Of a stretch of DNA of 64,000 nucleotides, positions 1 through 12,078 are shown in pieces; positions within the stretch are counted from its first letter, which is position 1; each line of letters opens with the position of its first letter. The translations under genes and the position numbers were made by a program. Under the pieces are notes generated by a model. That model was not told the origin of the DNA. It saw nothing but the letters and a program-made list of their open reading frames with translations, and searched no databases. Origin of the DNA: Oscheius dolichura (taxonomy: Eukaryota; Nematoda; Chromadorea; Rhabditida; Rhabditidae); contig OW051493.1 of NCBI GenBank assembly GCA_932521035.1, forward strand, positions 8,618,001 through 8,682,000, read 5' to 3'.

Positions 1-314
1 TCCTTGCTGTCTTCCTGCCTTTGAAAGTAGCCGTCCCGCCCAGTCCTGGTACCCGTTGTCCCCATGTCAAACTGATTCAGATGAGCAGAAAATCTGTATA
101 CATAGAATTGTTCACAAATTCTCATAGGCATTATTTCCGGAAATAGATTATTTATATTAGTAAAACACAATTCAAAAGACTCGCAGTCTGACCAGTATTA
201 GTAATTGCTATAGGCACTTGGGGGTCAAATGGATGAAGAAGGAAGGGGGCTGCTCTTGGAGCTTGGGGAAAATATTCTTCTAGGCTAAATTTTACGGCGT
301 TTCTTATGAAAGCA

Positions 315-3300
315 TTAGGAAAGCACCGAGGGAGAAAGAACACTAGCCATGAGAACACTTTTCGAGAGAATACTGGGAGAGGCAACCCCGGGCGAAAGTA
401 TTCCACCACCAAGAACCATGGGTGACAAGACGTCTGGACAAAGGACCAGTGGGCTAAGGATCAGGGGGCTCAATACATACGGATTAATGACATTGGGTGA
501 CAGTACATATGGTGTTAAAATGAAGGGGGCCATGACTAGGGGACTCAAAACATATGGCGATAACAGATAGGGTGACAATATGAAGGGCATACCAACGGCG
601 GGTGAGAGAACATATGGCGAGAGGACGGCTGGATTCAGGATTAGAGGGGAGAAGAGCGAAGGCGAGAGGACCTGAAACATATAAAATTGGATTAAGGTAT
701 GTTGGCAGTTTTTGGAACAGCGAGGCGCCACGAGTTCTGGGTCAGAAGGACTGGGCGCGGGCTTCTCGTTTAAAAAAACCTTTGTGGTAGGACTTCTCGA
801 TCCAATTTTAGGTCTTCAGGGTTGTTTTTAACCTCTATTTTATGCCTCTGAAAACTTACAGTAGGTCCAAGAACAGACAGTCCAAAAATTGGGGTAAACA
901 TGTATGGCGCCAATACCGTAGGCTTCAGTACACTGACAAGGGCTTGTCTCTTCGTCCTTGAGTGCTCCTCGTCCTAAACCCCGTTTTGTTCCTCTTTTTT
1001 AACTTTAAAGTTACAGTAAGATTGCTAGCTATCTGCTCTATCCTCAACCAGAGAGACTTCTCCTTGTCCTTCCTGCTCAATGTCCTATATTCCTCCATAT
1101 CGATGGGAAGGTCATCGTGCTGCCGGATTCCCTGTTTCGAATATAAGTCTTCCAATTGGTCGGATTCAAGGAAAGTGAAGCCCTTCCTTTTGATTTCTCT
1201 CTTTTGCCGGATGGTGAAAGACTGAAATTCTGTATAAAATCGGAAAACTGGGGTTCTACCTTTTCGAGCTCTTTAAAATGCTTGGCTATCCTTTCAGTGA
1301 CTTCTTTGAGTTCTCCTTCCATTCCGAAGAGGTTCATCTTCTCGAGGACCTACAAAGGAACTCTTTAATCGGAATAGTAACAAGGTAGTGGGAGCAGAAT
1401 CGTGCCAGGACCCAATAGCTCGGACCAGAAGTACCGTACCATCATGGCCTTATTGACCGTTGATTTTGCTCCTGACAACTCCATAACGGTCTCCAAGATT
1501 GTCTCCCTGTCCGTTGAAGTCATTCCCGTGGCTTCTAGGAGCTTTGGAAGAGGGACTATTTGGTCCTCGCTCTCGTCATTGTAGAAGGACAGAATCGACG
1601 GGGACAACTTTCCTCTGACGTCGGTCTTATCCGGCATCACTGGGGCAAATCGAGGACTAAAATATAAAATATTCCTATAAAAACAAGGGAGAAACCTCAA
1701 AAACTTGATATTTTTCTCCTCATTGAAAGATTGCGGTGACTTATCGATGACAGCGAGGAGATCATAGGCTTCTTGGACCAGTGGCGGCATCAGCGGCTGA
1801 AAGGTTCTCCCTGTTTTCCAAGTTCATCTGTACCCGAATTCCCTTGTGGATTATCCACTTTCACACCACGAATATCGCATGACGTGATGGAGGAAAATGA
1901 CCTCCGATTGGGGGATTTCACCGGGATTAAATGTTCAATGGCAACAGAAATCAAAAATTAGGCGAAAGGGAGAAAAATTCCAAATGCCTCTAATTAGAAG
2001 ATTACTGTACCCAACTCCGGAAAAAGTGTTCTAGGAAGGATACTGTAACAATCTAGGCGAGACCTTATTCTATCAAACTGCACATAGGAACGGACTACGG
2101 TACCTTATCTCTAGCTCCAGCAGTGGCGTGTTTCCTATCCAGTACCAGATCCAGCATCCTCATATCGTATACCCTCGCTCCAGGATCCTTCGCCCGTCTG
2201 TCCATGGCCTTTTTGATCGACAGGATATTATTATAACTGGCTGACCAGGTTCCTTGTCTAAATTTCTTACTATATTTTCAAATTACTTAAATCTTACGTC
2301 TCATTGATTCCGACCATATTCCTCACCAGGCCGGTAATTCGTTGGACCGCAGACTTCTCGACTTTCTTCAGTCCCGGAGCCTTGGCCATGTTTTTAACCT
2401 AAAAAGGGAGTAACAGGTGAATGGGGGACTCACTTTAAAGCCGTGGGAATCACTCTTGCTGACGCTGTCGACAACCAATCGGTAGGGACTTCTTTTTACT
2501 CGGTTAAAGTTTATCCTCCTTGGCTGGAGATCATCTTCATAGCGGAACGGGAGCTTCTGAAAGGAAAACTCTATTAAAAAGACGAGGAAATGGTAAAGGA
2601 CCAGGAACTCCAATGCCCGTGGGCCCCGAAGCGATTATACCCTCCGCCGGTCAATTTCTTTGGCTGTATTCGTTTCAAGAACTTTATACTAGAGTCCAGA
2701 ATGTTTAAAAACTTACCCCGTGAGATAAATAGCGCGGGAAGTATGGATCCGGCCGGGGAAGGACCTCTACAGTAATGCTTCCAATCTGCTGGCGATATTT
2801 CTTCGGATTAAAAGCATAGTGGTTGTAGGGCAGGAAGGGGCCATAGGGAGATGTTAGGAAACTTCTAAAATACCAAAAATTAGACTAAAACGGTCCTTTA
2901 CTTGGATATCTGCTTCCTTTCCTCCACCAGCTCCAGATGTCTTTCCCTCGCCGCTATGAGACACCTAGCCGCCGAGACAATATCGCGTCTGTCGGGAATT
3001 CTATCCAAACAATGGTAGAACTTATTCTTATTTTCTAATAAGAGTCGTATAAAGGGAGAATTAATAACTTCAAACCTTTATTAAGTTTCTTCCAGAGGTC
3101 CTTCCCCAGCTGTCCCATTATGGCCTTGATCCCGTGGAGATACCAGTTGTAATGAAGAGTTTGCACTTTTTCATAGCCTTCTCTATCTAACCTCACGTCG
3201 TCGAAGTCTTTTTCTCTGACGAATTTTAAGGATAATACTAAAATTAGAATTTCTTGGTGATAACGGTGATATCCTTACCTGTAGGAAAGGCAAGCAGTAG

Positions 3301-3324
3301 GGGTAAGGAGAGGCGCGCTCTCAT
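315..3324 (-). CDS. MLT-10-like moulting protein
   Basis: Nematode-specific MLT-10 family, known from moulting phenotypes; a secreted or cuticle-associated role is inferred from the family. The start at 3324 opens a hydrophobic leader (MRARLSLPLLLAFPTG) followed by a donor at 3278. Internal exons carry the charged alpha-helical domain (for example the exon around 3080-3235 with YNWYLHGIKAIMGQLGK, and around 1380-1790 with FAPVMPDKTD and KLLEATGMTS). The last exon (315-671, after a TTTCAG acceptor) is almost entirely a five-residue repeat of the type LSPxV/LSPxI, the family hallmark, ending in TAA. An additional frame downstream of the stop stays open to 152 and could be a decayed extension. 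The family call is firm from the repeat plus the domain; internal exon borders between 700 and 3240 were not all resolved. Confidence 0.72.
388..671 (-). repeat. 15-bp coding repeat (LSPxx pentapeptides)
   Basis: Tandem units of about 15 bp, read on the minus strand as LSP-V/I-x pentapeptides (variants NP, MP, AP, TP). This is the low-complexity C-terminal region of the MLT-10-like gene. Confidence 0.75.
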
Positions 3325-4544
3325 TCTAGGAAGAATTCCAAATTCTGGCAATTGGTACCTTTTAGCAGCAGAAAAATATGAAGTAGACGGTCTAAAATTA
3401 TATGAAATGGGAACAAAATGATACAGAAATGACCAGTTAGCCAAATCTAGTTTAGAGAGGAGGTGAAGGTGGATGACCGGTCTAGCGAAAACTCAACCAA
3501 CCAGCCAGGCCGGTTAGTATCATTAACTGGTACAAAATTGAACTTTATGGTAGTAGAAATAAAATATGAACCATGCCCAAAGGAACAAAAACATTCGAAT
3601 GGTTTCAAAGTTGCTTGGCGAAGGAATTGATGTGAAGTTTCTCGAGTTGCGGCGCTTTGGTGACTATTTTAGAGTCCTGACTCATTTAGATCACCACCAT
3701 TTTTTTCAAGAAAACTGGGAAGACTCTCTAGGATCCCGTAGAAAGTTTCCAGCTACTAACTAATAGCTAAAAAAACTTTGAAGCGCTCTCCGACGCCCTA
3801 CCTTCCTACTGAGCACGGTTGGTTACGAAAAAATGACGGCAAAGGTTCCTAGACGTGACTACAGTAGACTATGAACATTTTGGAAGGGTTTAGAGGACAG
3901 AGTGGGCTAAAATGATGGGCAATATCCTACGGTAGCTCGCCCTGAGGACACTAGGATGAATGGCTCGTGTTGCCCTCCCCACCCGAGGGCTTTCCTGCCT
4001 CGCTTCCTCCCTTCACACAGCCTCCGAAATCAGCTAATCCCCCTGTTTAGTTCAAGGACGACTGACATAATTTTCTGTCTCTCTATAACTTCAACAAGTG
4101 GATTATCGCCAGGAAGAGGACTTTACGGAAGGAAGTGGCAGGCAGGCCGGGCGAGGGGTTAATCGGACCAAATAGCTCACAATAGAGGAGGGAGAGAGCG
4201 AAAAGAGATCCTCAGGGCAGACTATGGAGTTCGGGATTATATACCCTCTGGGGGCTGTCTCCCCTCTTTTTTCTGTCTCTCTCGGATCCTTTTGTAGCGA
4301 AAAGAGTTTGGAGACAGGAAAAGGTCTTCGTCTTCTTCTTTTTCTTCCTCTGCGATCATCAAAAGTTTATGTCTCTCTGTACTCTAACCACGATTGTCGA
4401 AAGAGATTGCCGGAGAGGCGATTTTATGGCAAGGATTTAATGATCTCGGGGAGGAACTATTTTTACAAGGGGGAAGGAAGAAAAAGTGGGCAAGGCAATT
4501 CTTTAAAGCTGACGAGGCTTAGCCAGGGAAAGGACAGGATAGCT
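3325..4544. other. intergenic, no gene supported
   Basis: Region upstream of the MLT-10-like gene, so it should hold that gene's promoter. Short ORFs are present (such as one starting at 3566), but I see no splice-consistent, family-like coding sequence. Confidence 0.4.
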
Positions 4545-4681
4545 CGGCTCGGTCCTCGATAGTCCGACTTCCTGCACCCGTAAAGTCTCGGCAGGAGGAG
4601 CATCTTTATTCAAAGCTGTTATACCTTTGTCTTGCCGAGACTTTACGGGTGCAGGGGATCGGACTATCTTGGACCGAACCA
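4545..4681. repeat. palindromic MITE-like repeat, copy 1
   Basis: Terminal inverted repeat containing CACCCGTAAAGTCTCGGCA on the left and its complement on the right, with outer flanks GGCTCGGTCC and GGACCGAACC. The loop carries TTTATTC, so AATAAA lies on the minus strand. Confidence 0.85.
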
Positions 4682-5659
4682 ATAAATCCATCCTCTATCA
4701 AACTAACCCTGAAAGAGCAGAAAAATGGTCAGAAACTCTCGAAATTCCCTCTGAATTCTGGCCCAGAAGTCATTTGGAAACTCTCCCGAAAAACTACAGA
4801 AAAAGAGATCCATCTTTTTTGGGTGAAAATTCTCGGTACAGTCGGAAATCATCCCAAAATGGTCCCGCTTCATTTGATCCGAAGTCTCAGTCTTTTTTCC
4901 CCCAAAAAGGGCTGGAAATCTGAATTTTCCAGTAAATAATGAATCACTCTACACAAACAACGACTTGTGGCAAGTGTCTGTACCTTTTTGTGGTCTATGA
5001 TGACTAATTTTCTCGCCGCCATAAAATGAGGTTCACTCTCAAGACGCCAAGTTTATGGTAAGCAGAAAAACAGCGTGATCAAGTTCGTCTGTCCGGAAAA
5101 GTCTAACGAGACTATGAAAAAACGGCGACCGAGGTCTGGATTCTCTAGAAATTTGTATGCAGATTCTGATCCTATTGGACTTTTTTCTTCTAAACTATCC
5201 TTTAAATTTTATAGGTTACGGTAGAAAATATGTAACAATTCAGTCAAAGGGCGCCGCCATGGAGTAATGACACCCTGACTCATCCTCCACAAATTCCAAA
5301 CCACCAAAAGTGATGTCATATTGCTGGTAACTGATCCGTCGTTCACCCTTTGTAGTTTAGAATCGAGAAATCGAGAAAAATGAGGACATACGAAGTGTTT
5401 GACAAGATTAGCCGCGAAGGATAAATCCGGGGGTGAATAGCCGACGTACAGACGGTTCGGAACAGTATTTGGCAACGTCCTTTGACCAAGAAATCCGCTC
5501 ACGCGACGTGGGGAGAACTGGGGGAGATCAAAACGCCAAAATGGAAAGACTGTGGAGATTAATTTTTCAGATCCTTTTAGGAAAATAAGGGGTCTTCGTT
5601 TGAAATCCAGATGGTTCTCACAAGGGAAGTACCCGAACTCGTCTTCACCGTTTTCGCTG
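4682..5659. other. intergenic, no gene supported
   Basis: AT-rich sequence between the first palindromic repeat and a foldback. The ORF around 4627-4939 is a read-through of the repeat and its flank. No convincing gene. Confidence 0.35.
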
Positions 5660-5665
5660 ATTTTA

Positions 5666-6275
5666 TGTGTATTGTGTAGCCCTATACCAGTGATGTAAAA
5701 AAACAAAAAAATTAGCAACTATACCGCGGAGGGCGAGGAGCTAGACCATTTTGAAGGTCAAAAGCCTGTTATTTTAACTCATTTTCTCGTCTTCATAACT
5801 TTTGATCCTTACACACTAGAAGGCTCCGGTTTGTTTCTACATAGGCAGAATGACGTGCTGAATAAGCACAGCACAGAAAAGAGCCACTGACCCTCGATAA
5901 TTTTGAGTAGTTCCATGAAATTCGTGAAACAGCCTCCGACCTGGTTTTCGAAACTCTCTAAAAGCGTTATTTCCTTTCGAAAACCGCTAAAATTAGTACC
6001 AATCAGCTTATCTCGATGAGATGAGCCTAGCGACACCAATATCAACTAAGTTAAAACTCCCTCGCCAATGTCGAAAAATCGACCAAATGGTCAGGAACTG
6101 GGCAAACCGCCACTTTTCGAACTTTCGAAACTGCCTACGATATTGGTGTCGTTAGACTCATCTCAACGAGATAAATGGATTGGTCGCAGTTTCAGCGTTT
6201 TTCAGAACGAAATAACGGTTTTAAAGGGGTTGGAAATCCGGCTCACTGGTATAGGGCTACATAATACACATATTC
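5666..6275. repeat. interrupted foldback repeat
   Basis: The right arm (about 6138-6275) pairs with two separated left pieces: 5666-5694 (GTAGCCCTATACCAGTGATG against its complement at 6244-6268) and 5925-6037 (including the TATCTCGATGAGAT / ATCTCAACGAGATA pair). About 230 bp splits the left arm, which suggests an insertion into an originally symmetric foldback. Confidence 0.55.
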
Positions 6276-6545
6276 TGTTGCTGACTCAGAATTAATCGCC
6301 GGCTCGAGATAACACCACCATCGCTGTTGTAATGAGGGAGGTTTTGCTCATCTTCTTCACTTTTTCGGTCATTTCTACAGGTAAACAACTAGACCTTACT
6401 ATATATGAATATAACCTATATCAGCTTGTCCGTCATAAAATTCTGAATAAGATAGACATAAAAAAATAATCAAGGTCGAATTATTCGAGCGCGACGAGCA
6501 TTTGGTGAGTTTTTGGGTGCGGTGAGGAAGAACGTTGGCCCCCTA

Positions 6546-7756
6546 TATTCTTGCTAAACAATCGATAAACCCTCCAATCTCAGATTCTGTTTCCCATTTG
6601 TTGCCTTCTCCGCTGGGGAAGGCTATCCAAAATATCTGACCAAATCTTTCGATAGGTCAGAGCGCTTACAAACCTCAAGAGGTTGAACAAGTAATTTGCT
6701 GACCGAAAAGCTGGCGCCTGGAGGTCGATGGCGCGAGCTGCCGAGTCTTTACGGGTGCAGAGCGCGCGGCGCGCCAGTAACTTCCCAGTTGCGGAACACC
6801 TGGTCTGGTAGTGTTTTTAGTTATTGAAGTAAAAATTATGCCTCTTCTTTGGTAAAAGAAATTTTTTACTGGGAGATGAGAGTAGATCCATTCGATGGCG
6901 TCTCTCGCCGTCTACAAGGAGAAATTCTTTCATCAGCTTGGAAGCGTCACAGTGAGGAATCGACAACGTTTTACCAGAATTAAGCCCTTCTATAAGCCTC
7001 GACAAAAGTAGACCACTCATAGAAAAAGGCTTAATTCTGGTAAAACGCTGTCGATTCCTCACTGTGACGTTCCAAACGGTTAGAAACCAGCTCAGCTATC
7101 TGACGGCGAGAGGCGCTATCGAATGAACCTTGTTTTCAAGAAAAAAATTTTCCAACCTGAACGAAAAACACCAAAGGGGGGACCAAGGCAAAAAATGTTC
7201 ATTTTTGAACACATGGAAAGGAAAGTTTGTTAATCGAACGCGGTGCACATTTGGTGAGGTTGGCGAGCTGGTGAGGAGTGGCAATCGCCATAGTTTACAG
7301 CTGTAGAATTTGGTATTTATTATGTTTTTACCACTTCAGGCAATTGAGGAGAGTGCTAGAAACGTTTACTTGAATTGGGTCATTTTCTCTTCTTTTTTAC
7401 AGTCAAGGCTACTGTAGGAGAATCAACTTCTATAAATTTCTTAATTTTACCAAAGAAGAGGCATAATTTTTACTTCAATAACTAAAAACACTACCAGACC
7501 AGGTGTTCCGCAACTGAGAAGTTACTGGCGCGCCGCGCGCTCTGCACCCGTAAAGACTCGGCAGCTCGCGCCATCGACCTCCAGGCACCAGCTTTTCGGT
7601 CAGCAAATTACTTGCTCAACCTCTTGAGGTTTGTAAGCGCTCTGACCGATCGAAAGATTTGGTCAGATAAATTTTGGATAGCCTTCCCCAACGGAGAAGG
7701 CGATAAATGGGAAACAGTCTGAAATTGGAGGGTTTATCGATTGTTTAGCAAGAATA
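6546..7756. repeat. 1.2-kb foldback element with 312-bp arms
   Basis: The arms 6546-6857 and 7445-7756 are near-perfect inverted copies of equal length (312 bp). Each arm contains a half-site of the palindromic repeat family (GCCGAGTCTTTACGGGTGCA near 6740 and its complement near 7547). Between them is a smaller hairpin (about 6946-6990 against 7030-7074). No transposase is visible inside. Confidence 0.8.
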
Positions 7757-7929
7757 GGGTGGGAAAGTAGCCTTGAAGTCATTAGAGCTGCTGCTGCCAG
7801 AACATCGTCTCTTTATGAGGAGTATCACCGGCTGGGTAAGAGGGGTCTTTCACTAATTTTTCGCCGAGTTTTTGAAGATTTTACGACGAATATCCCAGAG
7901 TGGTGGCAAAGCCTACTTTATTCACTACA

Positions 7930-8435
7930 CTATACTTTAGTCGGATGAACTTGTACGTGTATAATTTTCTCGTTGAGAATTGCCTGCTCGACCGTATAAC
8001 TGAACTGTTTTCCATAATAGGTGGTAAAGGACATAGTCACATTAGCGAAGAATGCTGTCTCGTCGTCAGCTACGTCATTAATTTGTATGTTGACCTTTAA
8101 AAAGACGTGTTAGCCAACGTCATAATCAATAAACTGACACTGTTCATATAACCGGCATTCCTTTTTATAATAGCCAAGATCTGGTCATGTCCTCTGGCTA
8201 CGAAGCCGAAGCCGTCAACGGATATAGTGGCATCCGGAAAGTAGAGCTGAATTTTCCCTTGGGTTACTGTAATGGACCGACAGGAGCTTACCTCGTCGAC
8301 CAAAGTCTCATAAGATCCAGAATTGTAAAGCTGCAATTGTCTTAGATTGATCTTGGCAGCAATGCTGGCAGTGTCGCCGTATGTAGCCACGGCAGTGGAG
8401 ACCAGGAAGAGGAGAAGACCGAGCAGACCAAACAT
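7930..8435 (-). CDS. secreted NTF2-like (SnoaL/DUF4440-type) protein
   Basis: CDS complement(join(7930..8094,8139..8246,8292..8435)), 138 aa. The start at 8435 opens a clear signal peptide (MFGLLGLLLFLVSTAVA); the mature part begins TYGDTASIAAKINLRQLQLYN and has the short alpha+beta layout of NTF2-like proteins (ARGHDQILAII motif). It is a divergent partner of the 9102 gene: exon lengths 144/108/165 match that gene's 147/108/165 and both second introns have a GTCAGT donor and a TTTTAAAG acceptor. This supports the model strongly. Enzymatic function is unknown; nematodes have many such secreted proteins. It was likely secreted. Confidence 0.8.
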
Positions 8436-8757
8436 CTCGAAGACAGGAATATAGACCACTTTTGGGGTTATATACACGGGGTTGTCTCCCCATTTCTGAA
8501 TTCATAATGATCTCTCCCTGTCTGTGAATTAATAATGAGCCGTGTAGACTGTCTTGCAGATGTGGGGGAAATTTTGTAACCTTGCAGAAAAGGCACTTGT
8601 ATAGTGCAGAAGAACAACCAGCCGACGTTCCTCAGAGTAACTCCCAAACAGGAAAGAGGCCTTTAACTTTACAAGTTTCCCTCCCAAATGAGCTTCAGGA
8701 TCTTCTCCACTGAGTAGAAAAAAGAAACCATTAAATAATGGAATCCGGAGGTTGAAT

Positions 8758-8910
8758 TCGACTCGATCCAGACTGAGTATACGGTAGTGCACCCGTAATG
8801 TCTCGGCAAGACAAAATGCACCTCCGTTGTGTAACTGTTTTGAATAAAGATGATCTACCTGCCGAGACTTTACGGGTGCAGGGGATAGGGCTATCGAGGG
8901 CCGAGCCATC
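8758..8910. repeat. palindromic MITE-like repeat, copy 2
   Basis: Inverted arms with the CGTAATGTCTCGGCA variant on the left and TGCCGAGACTTTACGGGTGC on the right; the loop has TTGAATAAAGATGATC, so AATAAA is on the plus strand. It lies in the shared upstream region of the divergent NTF2-like pair. Confidence 0.85.
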
Positions 8911-9101
8911 AAGGCAACCCACTTTACTCGGTCATGTCGGCCCTCGTTCATATCTCCTGCTTTCTCTTTTTTTTTCTACAATGAGAAGAAAGCCACAAAG
9001 TGTCACATGATGTCTGTCTCATTATGAATTCACGAATAGCCAAATTTATGGGACGCACATAACCCCCAGTCGGGGAATTTTCTCCATTTCCATCTTCGAG
9101 A

Positions 9102-9606
9102 ATGTCTCGTGTGATTGTTCTCGCCCTCTTCTTGACTGTCACCGTCGTGGCCACATATCAGGAAACCCCTCTTGAGATCGCTACAAGAATCAACAAGAGA
9201 GATCGCGAGCTTTATAATGCTGGAAAGTTTGCTGAATTGGTTGATGAGGTGAGTAGTACAGAATACAGTAACCCCAGCCATTTTCCAGCTGTATACCGAG
9301 GATGCCGTGGTAGAATTCTTCCACGCGGGCCCCATTGCCACGGGGCATGCTCAGATCTTGACCATTTTGGAAAATAGAACCGACATCATCACTGAAGTCA
9401 GTTTTTTAGGCTTATCACTAAAAGACAAATTTGTTTTAAAGGTCACCGGCCTTGCGATTCAAAATGTGGTTGATAATTCCACTTTCGATGTTGGATTTGT
9501 CTCGCTGATGGTCGAACGGGACAATGGCACCGTATTCCACCACTACCAGACCGATCAAGCAATTGTTGATGGAAAAATTGTCTACGAAAGATCCAGACGA
9601 CTTTAA
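9102..9606 (+). CDS. secreted NTF2-like (SnoaL/DUF4440-type) protein
   Basis: CDS join(9102..9248,9289..9396,9442..9606), 139 aa. Signal peptide MSRVIVLALFLTVTVVA, then TYQETPLEIATRINKRDREL, then LYTEDAVVEFFHAGPIATGH and a C-terminal beta region ending VDGKIVYERSRRL. Intron phases are all 0. An NTF2-like fold is inferred from the spacing and the AxGHxQIL motif shared with the 7930-8435 and 59230-59718 genes. Polyadenylation signal AATAAA follows at about 9622. Ligand or substrate cannot be told from sequence. Confidence 0.82.
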
Positions 9607-11949
9607 TAATTGCACTTTTTGAATAAAAATTTTGGCCAGCTGTTTTTCTGAAAGAGTCTCCAAAAAATGCGCCTTGCTGGCTAGTTACCCGGAAATCTTT
9701 CCAGAGGTGAACGGGTGACAGTCACCAAAGAACAGCAAACTTTCTTCTCCACCTGAAAATAGCAAATTTCCGGTCACGGGAGCTTTTCGCGGCTGTCAAG
9801 ACTCTTACTTGAACCTTTCCTCTCCCCTCGGTGCTTAGCTCTGCTCACGTGGCCAAGATCATAAACCAGCCGATCCATTGACCCCCTTTTTTCCCTCGTG
9901 AGAAACACAGAGAGAGCTGTGAGTAATCTCTAATATTTATTTGATATGCCTGGGATATTTATCTTGGCGAGAAGAACGCGATAGAGAGTCGATCTGTGCG
10001 CACAACGTGATAAACACAACACCTCGTGGCAACGGATTGCGTAGCCGGCGGTTGGAGTGGATGGCACTGGGCGACAGCCACGCAGAGAGTGCGGAAAGTT
10101 GAAAAAGTTCTGGGAATGAACAAAGAGCAGCGACGCTTTTGGAACAGATCTGTTGAGCCGTATTATGCTGGTTGGAATCCATATTCTTTTGACTAAAAGC
10201 CCCCGAGACTTTGATAGTTTTTATTTGGTCTTCGATAGAACACACCTTCAAGAGTTTTAGTATGAGATTATCACGGTTTCCAGAAACAAAATACAGTACT
10301 TTTTCAAGTTGTAAATGTATTCGTGCCTTCCTAGGAAACCCTCAAAAGTTATGAAAACAATGTATAAAAAAGCAAAAAAAGCCTTTTGACCGCCGCGGGG
10401 ATCGAATGGACAGCATGTCTTGTATTGATACTTTCGTCTCCTCGTCGCGAAAAAAAAACCCCTGTCTCGTCTCGTCTCGTGTCTGAAAACCCCCGTCTCG
10501 CACAACCCTGGACTGTATGCATACTATAGGTTTTTTTCCGATCGAATCAGTTTTGAAACCACCTTTTTTCGAGTAAAATTTTGGTGGTTTGAAAAATTGC
10601 GCCCGCATGCGGCTCGAGTGGTCTCAAGGGAAGAGAAACTACGGTATCCCTATTTTTCGGAAAAAAAACTATATTGGACAACTTCTTTTAATTTTAGCAC
10701 GCCCCTGTCGGTTCCAAAGAGTCCGTGGATGAATTGTCAGGTACGTAGAAGGGGTTCTCTCTCGTGCCGTAGAGCTGTTTTCTTCGTTGGGGTTCTCCAT
10801 CTCTGTTCAGAGCAGTTATTCCAACTCCACAGCTCGTCGGCAATGGAAGACCCTTGCCCAACAAAATCGAGCGTACTCTTGACGATTATCCGGTCCATTG
10901 GAGTAATAAAGGCTCCAGGCTGAATTTTTTTTACAAATCTGATGTGATTCTTCCTCTGGAAACCTTATACTTCTATTTTTCGTTCATCCTCCCGGTCCTT
11001 ATATTTTTTCTTTTTTCTTCTTTTTCCACCGATTTCCATTGCAAAATATTCCGCTCCCCCCGTATAAGATCTCTGCAGCAGCAGGAGCGTAGCAAGCATG
11101 CGTAGATTCCCTTCAGTGTAATATTTTCGTATAGCTCGCAGTTCCTCGTTCTGTCCAAGTTCACAGGATGAAAAACAATTTCATTTTTCAAGAAAAAGAA
11201 AAAAAAGAACGAAAAGAAACTCTATCCCTTGTTTTTCTTGGCGCTCTTGGATCTTTTCGACTTTTTCGCCCAGTTTTCTGCAAAGGAGCATATTACGGCG
11301 GCGATCTTTTTTCCTCTGAAATGCAACTCTTACCGCGTGACACCAAATAGTTTAAAAGCCATCAATCATGTGAAAAAGCAGATGTCACTCGTTGAGGTGG
11401 AAGACAGGAGGCGGCAGATGACCTCATTTGTTATCATAAGACGGAAGTTCGGCGGAGGCACAGCTCGCCGAGGTCGGCACCTCAAAGGTCTAAAATGGCT
11501 AAAATGGTCCCGCAGCGACCACATGCCAGTTTTTTATATATGCGTTTCTACACATTTTCATGTGTTTTCGATGTTTTATTCGGTCTTATCGACCCCAAAT
11601 TACAGTAGAACAAAAAATAAAAATATTCGTATTCGATGCAGAAAAAAAGGGAGATTCTACAGCAATTTTGGCACCAAAATCTGTTCATGTTTTCATAGTG
11701 AAAAGTATAAAAAACTATATATCTTTGCAACGATACAATTGTATTATCCGCAAAAATTGCTGTAGATTCTTTGAACTATGCCCGATCGAATGCAATTTAC
11801 AGAAAAAAGTAAGAATGTGTCGTTTTTTCATGCTGAGTGCGACAAAGTTGTATTGGCCGAAGAGCAAAAATTGCGTTGGTCCCGGCACGCTCACTGTCGC
11901 GCCGACCTTTCTTCTTCCGCGGCGAGCTGTGGAGGACCTTGAACTCGAA
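9607..11949. other. no confident gene; weak coding hints at 10.7-10.9 kb
   Basis: Mostly non-coding, with homopurine runs and a TCTCG simple stretch near 10470. Two short blocks look exon-like: about 10700-10740 (ends at a GTACGT donor) and 10808-10890 (starts after TTCAG). They join in phase 0 to give a short tail ending LAQQNRAYS, and a second frame is also open. I cannot find a start exon, so no CDS is called. Confidence 0.35.
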
Positions 11950-12078
11950 TTTTGAAATATAGTCCATTCAAATTTCGCGGCGCATCTCCGTTGCGGGACC
12001 AACTTACTTCTCACCTGGCCCCGTAGCGGAGATGCCCCGCGAAATTTGAATCGAAGTCTATTCCGTTGGAAATGGACT
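11950..12078. repeat. short TIR element, family 2
   Basis: Begins with TAGTCCATTCAAATTTCGCG and ends with its near complement (CGAAATTTGAAT and GGAAATGGACTA). It contains GCGGAGATG and shares these blocks with 52500-52635. Confidence 0.5.

Noticed and set aside
10381-10500. Simple TCTCG stretch and GGGATCGAA block near 10.4 kb
   Set aside because: Too short and degenerate to assign to any repeat family or RNA gene.
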